DNA of 43,922 bases from an uncultured Pirellulaceae bacterium (GCA_905480545.1 CAJQQR010000178.1:1-43922); one strand, 5' to 3'; positions 23,034 through 32,599 are shown, counted from the stretch's first letter. Translations and numbers: made by a program. The notes: generated from the letters alone by a model not told the origin.

Positions 23034-24986
23034 ATGAGCGATCCTGAAACGAAAACCGAAGCATCCAAATCCAAAGTCAGTTTCGACGGGTTGCGAATCG
23101 CAGCGTTCGAAAGCCGGCGTTGCGACGAGCTGACAAAGATGATCCAAAAATTCGATGGTGAAGCTTTTGTCAGCCCATCGATGCGTGAAATCCCGATTGA
23201 AAAGAACCGCGTCGCAATCGACTTTGCCCATCGCGTTCTAACCGGTGAAATCAACTTCGTCATCTTTTTGACCGGAGTTGGATTCCGGTATTTATTGGAA
23301 GCGGTCACCAAAGAAATCGATCAAACAAGGTTCCTCGAAACACTTAGCGACATTACAACAATCTGCCGGGGGCCCAAGCCAACCGCGGCGATGAAAGAAC
23401 TAGGACTCACTCCAACACTTAAGGTGCCAGAACCGAATACTTGGCGTGACCTTTTAACCTCAATCGATGAAAACATTTCTATTGCAAGCCAAACCGTCGG
23501 ATTGCAAGAATATGGCGTTGAAAACAAAAGTCTGATCGCTGGACTGGAGGCGCGCGGTGCCGATGTTTATCGCGTTCCCGTGTACAAATGGGGCCTTCCC
23601 ATCGACTGCACCGAGCTGGCGGCGAATGTCAAACGGATCGCCCAAAATGAAATTGATGTCGTGATGTTCACGTCTGCGAATCAGATCATCAATGCGATCT
23701 CCCTTGCACAATTAGAGAACATCGAGGAAGCATTCCTCAATGGACTAAGTTCTTCCGTGGTCGTTTCGATTGGCCCGACAACAACTGAGATGCTCCGAAA
23801 CAAGGGCCTACCCATGGATCTTGAACCGTTGCACCCCAAAATGGGACACATGGTTGTTGCCGCGGCCGAACACGCTGAAAATTTGCGTACAAGGAAACGC
23901 CAAGTACAAATCGCTATCACTGAATCAGGAAAAACCGTGCTAGATCCGAAAGCCGAATGGTATAACAGTCCGTTTATGAAAGCTTGTCGAGGCGAACCCA
24001 CCGATGTCACGCCGATTTGGATGATGCGGCAAGCCGGCCGATACATGCAGGAATATCGAGACGTGCGGTCAAAAACAACGTTTTTGGAACTGTGCAAAAA
24101 CCCCTCGCTGTGCAGTGAAGTGATGTGCACAGCGGTTTCGCGGCTGGGTGTGGATGCGGCGATCATTTTTTCAGATTTACTGCCCATTTTAGAGCCGATG
24201 GGGATGGATCTGGAATTTGCCAAAGGGGAAGGACCTGTGATTCACAATCCGATCCGTGAACCGGCAGATATCGATCGATTGATCGCACTTGAAAGCGTTG
24301 ACTCGTTGCACTTTGTGATGGAAACGGTCAGCCAAACGCGAAATGATTTGCCGGCGGATATACCACTGATCGGTTTTTCCGGCTCGCCATTCACACTTGC
24401 AAGTTATGCGATCGAGGGCGGTTCGAGCAAATCATACATTCACACAAAAACACTTATGTATCGTGACCCTTCCGCATGGAACGAATTGATGCAGCGATTT
24501 GTGCGTTCAATCACACAATATTGCAATGCACAAATTGCTGCCGGTGCACAGGTGATGCAACTATTTGATTCGTGGGTCGGCTGCCTTAGCCCAAGAGATT
24601 ATCGGCGTTACGTTTTGCCTTACATGCAGGCGATCATTCGCAACATCACGCCTGGAGTCCCTGTCATCAATTTTGGAACCGGCAATCCGCAACTGATGAG
24701 TTTGTATGCAGAGGGTGGAAGTCAAGTCGTCGGAGCGGATTGGAGAATCCCATTAGACGAAGCCTGGGAAACGATAGGACATGACAAGTCGATTCAAGGC
24801 AATTTAGATCCTCTGATTTTGCTTGCTGACCGAGACATGATTAGATCGAGGGCAAAAGAGATCCTTGATCAAGCCGCCAAACGGCCGGGGCATATCTTCA
24901 ACCTTGGGCACGGAATCGTACCGCAAACCCCCGTCGATAACGCCATCGCGTTGGTCGATATCGTTCATGAATTAAGTTCGAAATAG
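23034..24986 (+). CDS. hemE: Fused uroporphyrinogen-III synthase / uroporphyrinogen decarboxylase
   Basis: This 650-residue bifunctional haem enzyme covers two successive steps: hydroxymethylbilane to uroporphyrinogen III, then to coproporphyrinogen III. Residues 15-285 are HemD-like (LRIAAFESRRCDELTKMIQK, FLTGVGFRYLLEAV, LQEYGVENKSLIAGLEARGA, VVMFTSANQIINAI, VSIGPTTTEMLRNKGL). After a short linker, residues 311-650 are HemE: FMKACRGEPTDVTPIWMMRQ, the substrate-binding MRQAGRY at 331-337, FSDLLPILEPMG with Asp381, GFSGSPFTLASYAIEGG, QLFDSWVG, and NLGHGIVPQTPVDN at the C-terminus. Both halves look complete. Separate HemD and HemE proteins are the usual arrangement. ATG 23034 is the first start after the leader hairpin. 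HemD sequences diverge strongly, so that half is less certain than HemE. Confidence 0.92.
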   Translation: MSDPETKTEASKSKVSFDGLRIAAFESRRCDELTKMIQKFDGEAFVSPSMREIPIEKNRVAIDFAHRVLTGEINFVIFLTGVGFRYLLEAVTKEIDQTRFLETLSDITTICRGPKPTAAMKELGLTPTLKVPEPNTWRDLLTSIDENISIASQTVGLQEYGVENKSLIAGLEARGADVYRVPVYKWGLPIDCTELAANVKRIAQNEIDVVMFTSANQIINAISLAQLENIEEAFLNGLSSSVVVSIGPTTTEMLRNKGLPMDLEPLHPKMGHMVVAAAEHAENLRTRKRQVQIAITESGKTVLDPKAEWYNSPFMKACRGEPTDVTPIWMMRQAGRYMQEYRDVRSKTTFLELCKNPSLCSEVMCTAVSRLGVDAAIIFSDLLPILEPMGMDLEFAKGEGPVIHNPIREPADIDRLIALESVDSLHFVMETVSQTRNDLPADIPLIGFSGSPFTLASYAIEGGSSKSYIHTKTLMYRDPSAWNELMQRFVRSITQYCNAQIAAGAQVMQLFDSWVGCLSPRDYRRYVLPYMQAIIRNITPGVPVINFGTGNPQLMSLYAEGGSQVVGADWRIPLDEAWETIGHDKSIQGNLDPLILLADRDMIRSRAKEILDQAAKRPGHIFNLGHGIVPQTPVDNAIALVDIVHELSSK

Positions 24987-25400
24987 GCAATCTGTCTCCT
25001 GGGTGCACTTGTCGCAAATTGCGATTGCCTGGCCGAGGACATGCGGGTCGGCGGAACCCCGCGATCCTATCCTGAACTTCATTCCTGAAACGACCAAATG
25101 CGCCTAACAATTGACGCCAAGTGCCTGGCAGTTCCCAACAGCAGGGCAGCGTAAACCGTGGTCGGTGATCACCAGGCTGGGGTGATGATGGCCATTGAGC
25201 ACTTTGCCAGACGTTTCAATTACGAAACGGAAAACGATGAATAGGCCCAATGTCACCAACAGGCCAAACCAGCGACCGTTAAGGCGATCGATTCACCATT
25301 AGAATGATTGGTGGAAATACCGGAAATTTTTGGAATAAGAAGACTATTTAAGGACTCTTTCTATAAACGTCCGTAATTTTCCCAAAATCTGGAGATCTCC
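24987..25400. other. Intergenic region, nothing recognised
   Basis: The 414 bases have no believable gene. The left part is more GC-rich than its surroundings and holds short palindromes (for example GGTGATCACC near 25165), which may be a decayed coding relic. A possible -10 (TATAAA, 25362-25367) lies ahead of the small lipoprotein gene. Confidence 0.5.
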
Positions 25401-25655
25401 ATGAAACGTATTTTTGCATTGATGTTGATTGTTTGTTTTAGCTTCGCAGTTGTTGGTTGCGGCGACGCAAAAAAGAAAGCTGACGAAGTCAAAAAAGAAG
25501 TCACCAAGGGTGGTACCGAAGCTGTTAAAAAAGCTGGTTCAGGTGACGTAAAAGGTGCTGGCGAAGAAGTCAAGAAGACCGGCGAAGAAGTCAAAAAAGT
25601 CGTAACGGGTGATAAAAAAGACGAAGGTGCGGCGAAAAAAGAAGGCGAAAAGTAA
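25401..25655 (+). CDS. Small Lys-rich lipoprotein
   Basis: This 84-residue protein starts at ATG 25401, with GGAG (25391-25394) 6 nt upstream. The signal peptide MKRIFALMLIVCFSFAVVGC ends in a lipobox with Cys20. The mature part has nearly only Lys, Glu, Gly, Val and Ala in a repeating pattern (DEVKKEVTKGG, EEVKKTGEEVKKVVTGDKK) and is expected to be a charged helix or disordered. Similar small Lys-rich lipoproteins occur beside other genes in planctomycetes. The N-terminal part of the LRR lipoprotein at 37498 has a related Lys/Glu helix after its lipobox. A good terminator follows. The function is unknown. Confidence 0.82.
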   Translation: MKRIFALMLIVCFSFAVVGCGDAKKKADEVKKEVTKGGTEAVKKAGSGDVKGAGEEVKKTGEEVKKVVTGDKKDEGAAKKEGEK

Positions 25656-25696
25656 GTCACAGAACTTATGCGTTTCGCGTTTTAAGCAAGCCATTG

Positions 25697-25728
25697 AAAA
25701 ACGGGTGGCATCACGTCACCCGTTTTTT
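25697..25728. terminator. Terminator between convergent lipoprotein genes
   Basis: ACGGGTG (25701-25707) pairs with CACCCGT (25717-25723) around a 9-nt loop, with four A before and six T after. It ends the small lipoprotein transcript and may also act on the opposite strand. Confidence 0.85.
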
Positions 25729-25838
25729 ATGCGCGGATTCCAAAAATCCACCAAATCGACAATCACGTCCGCCTGCCGGCTCAAGCACAGACAATCTTGG
25801 TGCAAGTCGAATCACCAAAGCAACCAATAGCTCACCAC

Positions 25839-28481
25839 TTATTGCGTTACGGTGATTTCTACATCCTCTTGGATCGGCTGCGATCGATCACTGCGAGTCG
25901 TGAAACGAATGCGATACTTTTGATTCGCTTTGGTAGGCTTGAAATCGAAATTGAGGACCAATGGCATCGATCCACGAAGTGATCGGATGGGGCCAATGGA
26001 ATAAATCGTCGATTGAGCTTGTGGTGCAGCTTTCACTGGATACCCCTGAGGTAGAACCTGTGAAAGCTGTAAATCGCTGGGCGCCTCAATTTCAAGCAGA
26101 ACATTATTTTCGAAGTCTTGCGGAGCCCGATCATTGAGCAGCGTTACATTCACGCGAGCATTATCGTTCGGATTCACGGGGTTGGTTACCGCAGCGGCAT
26201 CCATTTGCAATTGATTGGTACGGACGTTACCCCGATTGTTTAGTGCTGGTGCTGGGTTAATGGGTTGGCGGCCAGGACGGATTGCCGTACGAACTTGATC
26301 CTTTACCAAGATGCCTTCGCGAGATTTCACGCTCGCAATATGAAGTGCATTATTGTTTTCCTTGATGAGGTATTGCTCGACCGCGAATTGGAGAATCTCG
26401 CCGGGTTCAACACGTTCGATCAGCCAATACAGCTGATCATTGCCTCTTTGGCGATAGCCATCCTGTGCTCGATTCGGCTCAAACGCTGTATCAAAAATCA
26501 CTGCAACCTCCACGTTCGTCAGTGCTGTGTTACCCGTATTTTTGACATCAATTTTGTACGTCTCGGTTTTGTTTCCATTTCCAGCATCGCTAACCTCCGC
26601 AATCGCTGGTCCATTGATTGAAATCGAGGCGGCAGGTCGAGCTGACTCAGTCACCTGAACACATTGTTGAATTCGCGCCTTGCTTCCGTCACTTGCTTCA
26701 ACATCGATCGTGAAGCACTGCCGGCCAGCTTTTGCCGCCGTAAAGGGAATTTCAAGTTCGGTGTATTCGCCATATTTAATCTGACGAGTCAACCGCTGTT
26801 GGATCGGGCTGGTTTCACCCGGATACTCCAAGCCAGAATCAAAATTCGCAACCAAGTTAATTCCCGAAATGGGCTGCTCGCATTGGTTTTCGATTCTTAA
26901 ACGATAATTCAGTACTTCACCAATTTCCGCAGCGGTGGGACCATTGATTTTCAATCCGATGCACGGAACGGCAACTGTCGACTCCAGGCATGCGTCGATT
27001 GGACCGATTCCATCCTCGATACTTGTAACAGAGAAACAGACTTTTCGTTTCCCAGCACGCCGGGATTTAAGTTTTACGTCAATCGACAGCGGCACTTGGG
27101 TTGGCGAGACATTTCCCAGATTCCATTCCAACTGTTGCCCGATTTGACGTGCCTTCGGTGTCGTGGAAAGAATCTCGATATTTGGATCAATTCCGGTCAA
27201 TTTCAGAACAGTATCACGAGCAACCGCATCGCCTGGGTTTCGAACCGTTACGCGATAGGTATATTCCGCGTCACGACCTACATTGTCAGGACCAGCAACA
27301 TCAATGGAGAGTGCCGGAGCGGTCCAGCGAACGGTGACCACTTGATCGGCAACAACCAATCTTCGCTGGCTACCAAACGGGTTCCCGGGTCGAATGACCT
27401 GGATTCGAACCTGGGCATTCGCAGGCCCATTCTGCATCTGCCGAATTCCGACCGTTGTTTCGCCTAAAGAGTTTGTATTGATTTCGGCTTTTTGACTGCC
27501 GGATGGAAGGAACCCAACATTGCTTCCACTGACGATTTCGTAACTCACTTTCCAGTCCGAAATAGGTTCACCGTTGCCACGCGATAACTTGATTGGTAAT
27601 TCATGCGTTTGTCCATTGCGCAAGGTAACACTTTGCGGCATTTGCCACCGTGCATCCAACCAATGGATTTTTGCGGTCGAACGTCGACGGTCCCATCCTT
27701 CAGCCTTGGGCGCGACCGTGGTGACAAAGGAAGTTCCTTCAGACGGGGAGGTCAGACTGACCCATGTTTGCCCTTTCAGAACCCATTGGTCATCACCTGG
27801 AGATGGCGTCCCCTTGGTCAACCTTTTTGTCGATGCGGACGTCGTGCCCATGGCGAAGCCGGTCGAGATCTTCCTGGCTCCTTTTCCGAATACGCCGCTG
27901 ATCAATTGGTTTGGTCCGTTAGCGACAGTGACAAAGTTACCAACGCTCTCTTGAGACAGCATCCATTCGATCGGCTGACGAATTACGAAATGGCCATCGT
28001 TTCCACAAAGGCCCGCCATGACGATGACCTCACTCCCGACGGGAGCAACGATCTCATCGGGCGTCAGAATGATCCGACCTGATTTCCTCGGGATGGTCAC
28101 TTCCGGAGCAGGTGGCAAGATCCGTGCTTGAGGCGGTGGTGGGAGCTGGAGGCCACCGCCGGGAATATTGGTATTACGAACGCCAGATCCAATCGGCCCG
28201 CTTTGCGCACCCAGATTAATTGGCGGGACACTTGGAGGAGGCGTCTGATTTCCTGGTGATGGAATCGCTTGGGGAGTAGGGCAGGGGAGTGGATTCCGGG
28301 GCGCCTGATACGCTGGAACGGCTTGATATGGATTCGCATAGCTTGCGTTTCCGGGAACAAACAACCGATTCCCCGTTGGATCGATCCGCGGAAGACGAAC
28401 TTGATTGCATCCGCCAAACAAACAAAACACCAAAGCGCATACGAGCTTAAATGAAATCAACTTTTGGCTGAATGGGTGCAT
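25839..28481 (-). CDS. Large DUF11-type repeat lipoprotein
   Basis: This 880-residue cell-envelope protein has a lipoprotein signal in the first 25 residues (FKLVCALVFCLFGGC, Cys25), then a Pro/Gln/Asn-rich disordered region to about residue 130. An Ig-like part follows (EVTIPRKSGRIILTPDEIVA). At least three DUF11/CARDB-like beta domains come next, recognisable by YTYRVTVRNPGDAVARDTVL, YRLRIENQCEQPISGINLVA and YKIDVKNTGNTALTNVEVAV. These domains stack in surface and adhesion-type proteins. ATG 28481 is chosen since it starts the signal peptide directly; 20 further open codons upstream do not add a sensible N-terminus. It is convergent with the small lipoprotein gene. I expect a structural envelope role, from domain type only. 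Confidence 0.88.
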   Translation of the reverse strand: MHPFSQKLISFKLVCALVFCLFGGCNQVRLPRIDPTGNRLFVPGNASYANPYQAVPAYQAPRNPLPCPTPQAIPSPGNQTPPPSVPPINLGAQSGPIGSGVRNTNIPGGGLQLPPPPQARILPPAPEVTIPRKSGRIILTPDEIVAPVGSEVIVMAGLCGNDGHFVIRQPIEWMLSQESVGNFVTVANGPNQLISGVFGKGARKISTGFAMGTTSASTKRLTKGTPSPGDDQWVLKGQTWVSLTSPSEGTSFVTTVAPKAEGWDRRRSTAKIHWLDARWQMPQSVTLRNGQTHELPIKLSRGNGEPISDWKVSYEIVSGSNVGFLPSGSQKAEINTNSLGETTVGIRQMQNGPANAQVRIQVIRPGNPFGSQRRLVVADQVVTVRWTAPALSIDVAGPDNVGRDAEYTYRVTVRNPGDAVARDTVLKLTGIDPNIEILSTTPKARQIGQQLEWNLGNVSPTQVPLSIDVKLKSRRAGKRKVCFSVTSIEDGIGPIDACLESTVAVPCIGLKINGPTAAEIGEVLNYRLRIENQCEQPISGINLVANFDSGLEYPGETSPIQQRLTRQIKYGEYTELEIPFTAAKAGRQCFTIDVEASDGSKARIQQCVQVTESARPAASISINGPAIAEVSDAGNGNKTETYKIDVKNTGNTALTNVEVAVIFDTAFEPNRAQDGYRQRGNDQLYWLIERVEPGEILQFAVEQYLIKENNNALHIASVKSREGILVKDQVRTAIRPGRQPINPAPALNNRGNVRTNQLQMDAAAVTNPVNPNDNARVNVTLLNDRAPQDFENNVLLEIEAPSDLQLSQVLPQGYPVKAAPQAQSTIYSIGPIRSLRGSMPLVLNFDFKPTKANQKYRIRFTTRSDRSQPIQEDVEITVTQ

Positions 28482-28872
28482 GGTTGGCAATCGAACGGGG
28501 ACAAATTGAAACGCAATCCTCCTGAGAAGGATTAGCGTCAAAACTTACCATCCAAAATCCAACGTGAATCTTTTTTTCAACAACAGATGATGTCAAAAGC
28601 AAACAAAACCTTACCGGTCGTAACGATTACATGGTTTGACAGTTTGAAATCCCAACGGCATGACCCTAACAACATAAAAACCTTCGCAGAAACGGCTAAA
28701 TATTCCCTGAATTCACGCAGCTTGGTTAAAGATGGCTGCGTCGTGAGAGTCGTCCTGAATCGTAATTCGGCAATAGCGTTCGCGGTTGGAACAGCGATGG
28801 TCGTCTTTGGAACTCCTGAAGCCGAAATCTTCTGACGCCATCTAATTTACGCCGTGTATTTACGCCGTGTAT
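28482..28872. other. Intergenic region with one doubtful small gene
   Basis: About 390 bases carry the DUF11 gene promoter region, the doubtful small frame at 28590 and, at the right end, a direct repeat that also forms a hairpin over the stop codon of the glycosidase-like gene. Confidence 0.5.
28590..28835 (+). CDS. Hypothetical small protein (doubtful)
   Basis: This 81-codon frame runs from the second of two adjacent ATG codons (28587, 28590). The translation has a plausible mix (TLPVVTITWFDSLKSQRHD, CVVRVVLNRNSAIAFAVGTA), and third-codon positions do not look random, but no Shine-Dalgarno and no known motif is seen. It is divergent from the DUF11 gene and convergent with the glycosidase-like gene. 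It could be a real small gene or chance. Confidence 0.3.
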   Translation: MSKANKTLPVVTITWFDSLKSQRHDPNNIKTFAETAKYSLNSRSLVKDGCVVRVVLNRNSAIAFAVGTAMVVFGTPEAEIF

Positions 28873-28881
28873 TTACGGCGT
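28847..28881. repeat. Direct repeat forming a hairpin over a stop codon
   Basis: TTTACGCCGTGTA occurs twice in tandem (28847-28859 and 28860-28872), followed by TTTACGGCG. The last two units form ACGCCGT (28862-28868) / ACGGCGT (28875-28881). The minus-strand gene ends inside this hairpin. Confidence 0.75.
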
Positions 28882-30231
28882 TTGATTATCAGACGATTTC
28901 GGTGGCTGGGAAGAGTTTTGGCTTATATATTCGCGAATAAATCGCGGCCAATAACTCTGGAGAAGCCGATGGGCGTGCAGCAACTCCCCCTCAGAGATTT
29001 TGTGGCCGGCCAAAGTAGCAATCTTTGACAATGCTTCCTGATCCTGAGTGTCAAACCAATTATCGAACACTCGAAAATGATCGACCAGTACAACGCCTTT
29101 TCCGTAGACGTCCAGACCGACTCGAAGGTTTTCAAGATTGGTTGGAACATCATCGAAGTGCACGGCAAAGACTTTCCAGTTATCTTCAATTTTTGTGGAT
29201 TCCGTCTGTGTCTCCTCGGCAGAAAAACTTCCGAAGCGATAATAATCGGAATCGCCATACTCTCCCTCAAGAGAGAGTCTGACATGTGGCGTTGGCTTTG
29301 GGGACACGCTCTTCATTGAAACAACCAATGACAACCGCCCGGTTCGATTGGGTTTCAGAACGGAACTGCGAGTCCAACCCCACTTGTTTTCGCTGAGATG
29401 TTCGACCGCCAAAGACTTCGGCCCATCCGTTCCAACAGCCGACTGAAGCACGAAACTGGGGTCTTTCGAGCGATTCCAACCGATCGGCAAACCACTTTCA
29501 TTAATCGCTTCAAAACTGGAGTTGGAGAGCGACTCCACCGATTTGGGTTCAGGCAGAAAGCGAACCCGCGCGAGCAATTGATCCTTCTGTTCTGTCAACT
29601 CTTTTGCAAGCGAATCGGGTAGAGAAAACGCGACGTTGGATATCTTGAGCTCTGCTTGGTCGGATTCAGCGACGACTAAATCAAACGGTTGCAGATCCAG
29701 CACCAAAGCCCCACCAACTTCGGACTTTTTCAACGACTCAAAGAACTTTCCGTCTGCCGACCGCAGATTCACCAAAGGTGTGGAAAAATCGAGGGAGACG
29801 CGACTCGGCCAAGGCGATTGATTCACCACGTAAAAATAACTTTTCGAGCCAATCGATTTTGAACGCACGACAACCGGAGAATGCAGGTTGTTTTTTGTCA
29901 CTGAATCGAACGAAACATTTGGCAGCTTGGTAAACACCTTCCAGATCCGTTTGGATTCTGATGAAAGAGATCTCGCAAACAACTCATTATTGTCGATCAT
30001 CAACAGACAATCGCGTTTCGCGATTTCGCCAACCAAATCCACTCTAAAGTTTCGATTTGCCTGAGATGAAATGGGGTGATAGACCAAACCGGTAGGGATC
30101 TGATCTTGGCTAGATGCCTGACTCGAATCGTTTTCAAGCCTTCTCAGTGGCTCTGGAAACAACAGTTTGGACAGAGTTGGAAAACGTTCCGGCGTTTGCC
30201 TCCTCGGCATAAGTCTTTGCAAGATGTGCAA
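28873..30231 (-). CDS. C-terminal part of a split glycosidase-like secreted protein
   Basis: This is a frame of up to 452 codons in the +1 phase relative to the gene upstream, overlapping it by 98 bp. It opens with TTG at 30231 (or ATG 30210) and has no signal peptide, although its content looks extracytoplasmic: HSPVVVRSKSIGSKSYFYVV, NQSPWPSRVSLDFS, a beta-rich carbohydrate-binding-like domain (LPIGWNRSKDPSFVLQSA; GLDVYGKGVVLVDHFRVFDN), and a short C-terminal helix region. Together with the N-terminal part it would make about 1240 residues, as I expect for the planctomycete family of GHL10-like proteins in which these segments follow one another. I judge this to be one gene broken by a frameshift (natural or sequencing error) rather than two genes. 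A coupled second gene is the alternative. Confidence 0.7.
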   Translation of the reverse strand: MHILQRLMPRRQTPERFPTLSKLLFPEPLRRLENDSSQASSQDQIPTGLVYHPISSQANRNFRVDLVGEIAKRDCLLMIDNNELFARSLSSESKRIWKVFTKLPNVSFDSVTKNNLHSPVVVRSKSIGSKSYFYVVNQSPWPSRVSLDFSTPLVNLRSADGKFFESLKKSEVGGALVLDLQPFDLVVAESDQAELKISNVAFSLPDSLAKELTEQKDQLLARVRFLPEPKSVESLSNSSFEAINESGLPIGWNRSKDPSFVLQSAVGTDGPKSLAVEHLSENKWGWTRSSVLKPNRTGRLSLVVSMKSVSPKPTPHVRLSLEGEYGDSDYYRFGSFSAEETQTESTKIEDNWKVFAVHFDDVPTNLENLRVGLDVYGKGVVLVDHFRVFDNWFDTQDQEALSKIATLAGHKISEGELLHAHRLLQSYWPRFIREYISQNSSQPPKSSDNQTP

Positions 30232-32599
30232 ATTCTGTTTTCCGATCTGCCAAATTTTCGTGGGTTCCGCGAATCAGCGAATGAAAGTTTCCCAGTCCAC
30301 TTTTTGCCAGCGATTCGTTTGTGATTCCTCGATCTAGCCAAGGCTCTGAACTCGTTTTGCCACGAAGGAGTGGTGGCTGCTGGTCCGAATCCAGAATCAC
30401 CTTGGAACTGTCGATGATCAATCGTTTGTTTGACTTTGCAACGACTGCATCGTTGAGGTCTGTAAAAAAATTCGCCAAGCGATTGGAACGCCATTTTTGA
30501 AATTCTTTGGCATGCAGCGACTTAACCTTCTCTGCAGTCGATTCGAATTTTTCCTCTGATACCAACTGAATTGTTTTTTCGGCAATGAAACTATTTACAA
30601 TGGATTCATTGAATCCGATTTGGCCACTCACAAACGTCAACTGGTCATTCTCACCGACTTGAATCACAACACCGCCAAACGACGCGTGATGAGAGTACCG
30701 CGTTACGACCTCAAGCAGAATCTCTCTGATCGCTCCCTGAACGTTTGGATCCAAAACGTTGTACGCCAGACTACGGTTCCCGTCCACGTCTTGAAGACGC
30801 AAATCATTAAATCGCTCGCGGGGTAATGAACGTAGCAGCGATTCCAACTTGGCGACGTATTGAGGAATTTGAATTTTCGGAACCAGCGTCAACTCGTTGC
30901 TGGAAAATTGCTGAAAAAGCAATTCCAAAACATCTTTGCGAATCGGGTCCGATGCTGAATAGGAAAACAGACCAGTATCCAATCGCGGAGTCGGTTGCAG
31001 AATACGACTTGGAAACAATGCGCTGCCCTTGGGATTGACGGAGACAACCGCCCCTTGATATCCAGAGTTTTTCAACAATTGAACCGTTCTCTCACCACCG
31101 ACATAAAATCGATTCCAACCGTCGACCGAAACCCCTTGATCGAAGCGTTTGGGAGCTGAAACCTTTTGGAAAATTGTTTCTGCGTTCAAATCTGTGAACA
31201 ATCTGCGATTTTGATTCGACGTAAACAGGTACTCTTCATTCCCGCCAGTCGATCGGTAGACCCGGATCTGCTGGATCAGACAGGGCGAACTTTCCGAACG
31301 ATTTCTGACAATCATGCGGGGTTCAGATGACCGGGACCACGCCGCGAATCGATGCGTTTCTCTGGTCGGCTGTGAATTGATTTCGATCTCGCCGTTAGAA
31401 AACTCTGTTGCGGCAATTTCTTCAAGTGCTTGACTGCTGTTCCATCGATCAACTAGAACGACGTCACACTTTCCAGGCCCTTCAACCTGGAAGTCGACTT
31501 CAAAAATCAACAGTTGTTGTGGGCGCTCCAAAGGAATGGGAAAGCTCTTAGTCGCCCCGGGGCTGATCGAAAAAAGATTTTTTCCGCCATCGCCTCTTAA
31601 GATTGGGATGTTTTTAAGAATTAGATCACGGGCTGAAGAATTAATCTTTTCCAGCCGCCGAATCCGCCCAAGTATCGGAATCCGAAATGCTTTGCCAGCT
31701 TCCTCCGAGTAAACCAGTTCCAAGTTAGCCGCTTTGTCAATCGTTAATTTCGATTTTTTGTTTCCGACGATCACAAATTCAATCGTTCGCGTCGCAAACT
31801 CTTTGGAACTTTTGAATGGAATCGAACTGTTCTCGGTGACTCGCAATTTGAGCTGATAGACACCCGGAATCGATGGCATCATTAGTTGGAATTCGGTTAA
31901 GGTGTCCGAATCGATCACCTCCTTCACTTTTTCCCAAGCGACTTCACCCGGCGTAGTGATGTTTCGAAGTGTTGCGGATAGCTGCCGAGCTTTTGAAACA
32001 ACGGTCGGGTCCCATCGGCTTAAACCAACTGCGAAATCGAATGCTTCTGCTTCGCGAAAGACTAACGATTTACGTTTTGACAAAAACTTAATGCCATCGC
32101 CAGGGCTTCTACTGACAAAAACTCGATTCTTTGTCTGTGGTAATTCCTCTGTCACAGGCAATTCAAAAAGCTGCTTCAACAGAAATGAATCGGCCACCGA
32201 GCTATTGCTTCCTTCGGGTAAGTCAGAAAACTGATACTTGACTTCAGTACTCGATTCCGTTTTGTCGGATGGAACAAAGTCGATCTCAAAGCCACCAAAC
32301 ATCGATTTTTTAACCAAGTCAATGTAAACGGTGTTTTCAGTTAAATAAATTCTCCCGGCATGCTCACTTTCGAGTCCAAGAATTCGAAGGCCGGAGAGTT
32401 TCGCATCGCTTGGAAATTCAACTTTGCCTCGCCAGACAGAATCTGAACCCCCTCCCCAGGTGAAGCGAAGACGCGCACCATCTTTCTCTTCACCAAGCAG
32501 CGAGATTTGCGGCAGCAAACAGAGAGTTGCGAAAATCGTGATTAGCAGCCGAATGGATAAACTCAATCGTACGGCTAACGGACGTCCTTGTCCGATCAT
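30134..32599 (-). CDS. Secreted glycosidase-like protein, N-terminal part
   Basis: This 821-codon frame starts at ATG 32599 with a signal peptide (LSLSIRLLITIFATLCLLPQ, about 12-31). A beta-rich N-terminal half (about 40-440) contains sandwich-type segments. From about 480 a TIM-barrel-like domain of the GHL10 (family-10-like glycosyl hydrolase) type is suggested: GWNRFYVGGERTVQLLKNSG, GAVVSVNPKGSALFPSRIL, LAYNVLDPNVQGAIREILLE, FGGVVIQVGENDQLTFVSGQ, and NKRLIIDSSKVILDS. Such proteins probably act on polysaccharides outside the cytoplasm. The family assignment is tentative since no catalytic residues can be named with confidence. The frame ends at 30134 just as the next frame takes over. Confidence 0.75.
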   Translation of the reverse strand: MIGQGRPLAVRLSLSIRLLITIFATLCLLPQISLLGEEKDGARLRFTWGGGSDSVWRGKVEFPSDAKLSGLRILGLESEHAGRIYLTENTVYIDLVKKSMFGGFEIDFVPSDKTESSTEVKYQFSDLPEGSNSSVADSFLLKQLFELPVTEELPQTKNRVFVSRSPGDGIKFLSKRKSLVFREAEAFDFAVGLSRWDPTVVSKARQLSATLRNITTPGEVAWEKVKEVIDSDTLTEFQLMMPSIPGVYQLKLRVTENSSIPFKSSKEFATRTIEFVIVGNKKSKLTIDKAANLELVYSEEAGKAFRIPILGRIRRLEKINSSARDLILKNIPILRGDGGKNLFSISPGATKSFPIPLERPQQLLIFEVDFQVEGPGKCDVVLVDRWNSSQALEEIAATEFSNGEIEINSQPTRETHRFAAWSRSSEPRMIVRNRSESSPCLIQQIRVYRSTGGNEEYLFTSNQNRRLFTDLNAETIFQKVSAPKRFDQGVSVDGWNRFYVGGERTVQLLKNSGYQGAVVSVNPKGSALFPSRILQPTPRLDTGLFSYSASDPIRKDVLELLFQQFSSNELTLVPKIQIPQYVAKLESLLRSLPRERFNDLRLQDVDGNRSLAYNVLDPNVQGAIREILLEVVTRYSHHASFGGVVIQVGENDQLTFVSGQIGFNESIVNSFIAEKTIQLVSEEKFESTAEKVKSLHAKEFQKWRSNRLANFFTDLNDAVVAKSNKRLIIDSSKVILDSDQQPPLLRGKTSSEPWLDRGITNESLAKSGLGNFHSLIRGTHENLADRKTEFAHLAKTYAEEANAGTFSNSVQTVVSRATEKA

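Noticed and set aside
24987..25400. A transposon or insertion-sequence remnant
   Set aside because: Short palindromes and slightly higher GC are present, but there are no terminal repeats, no target duplication and no transposase fragment that I can read.
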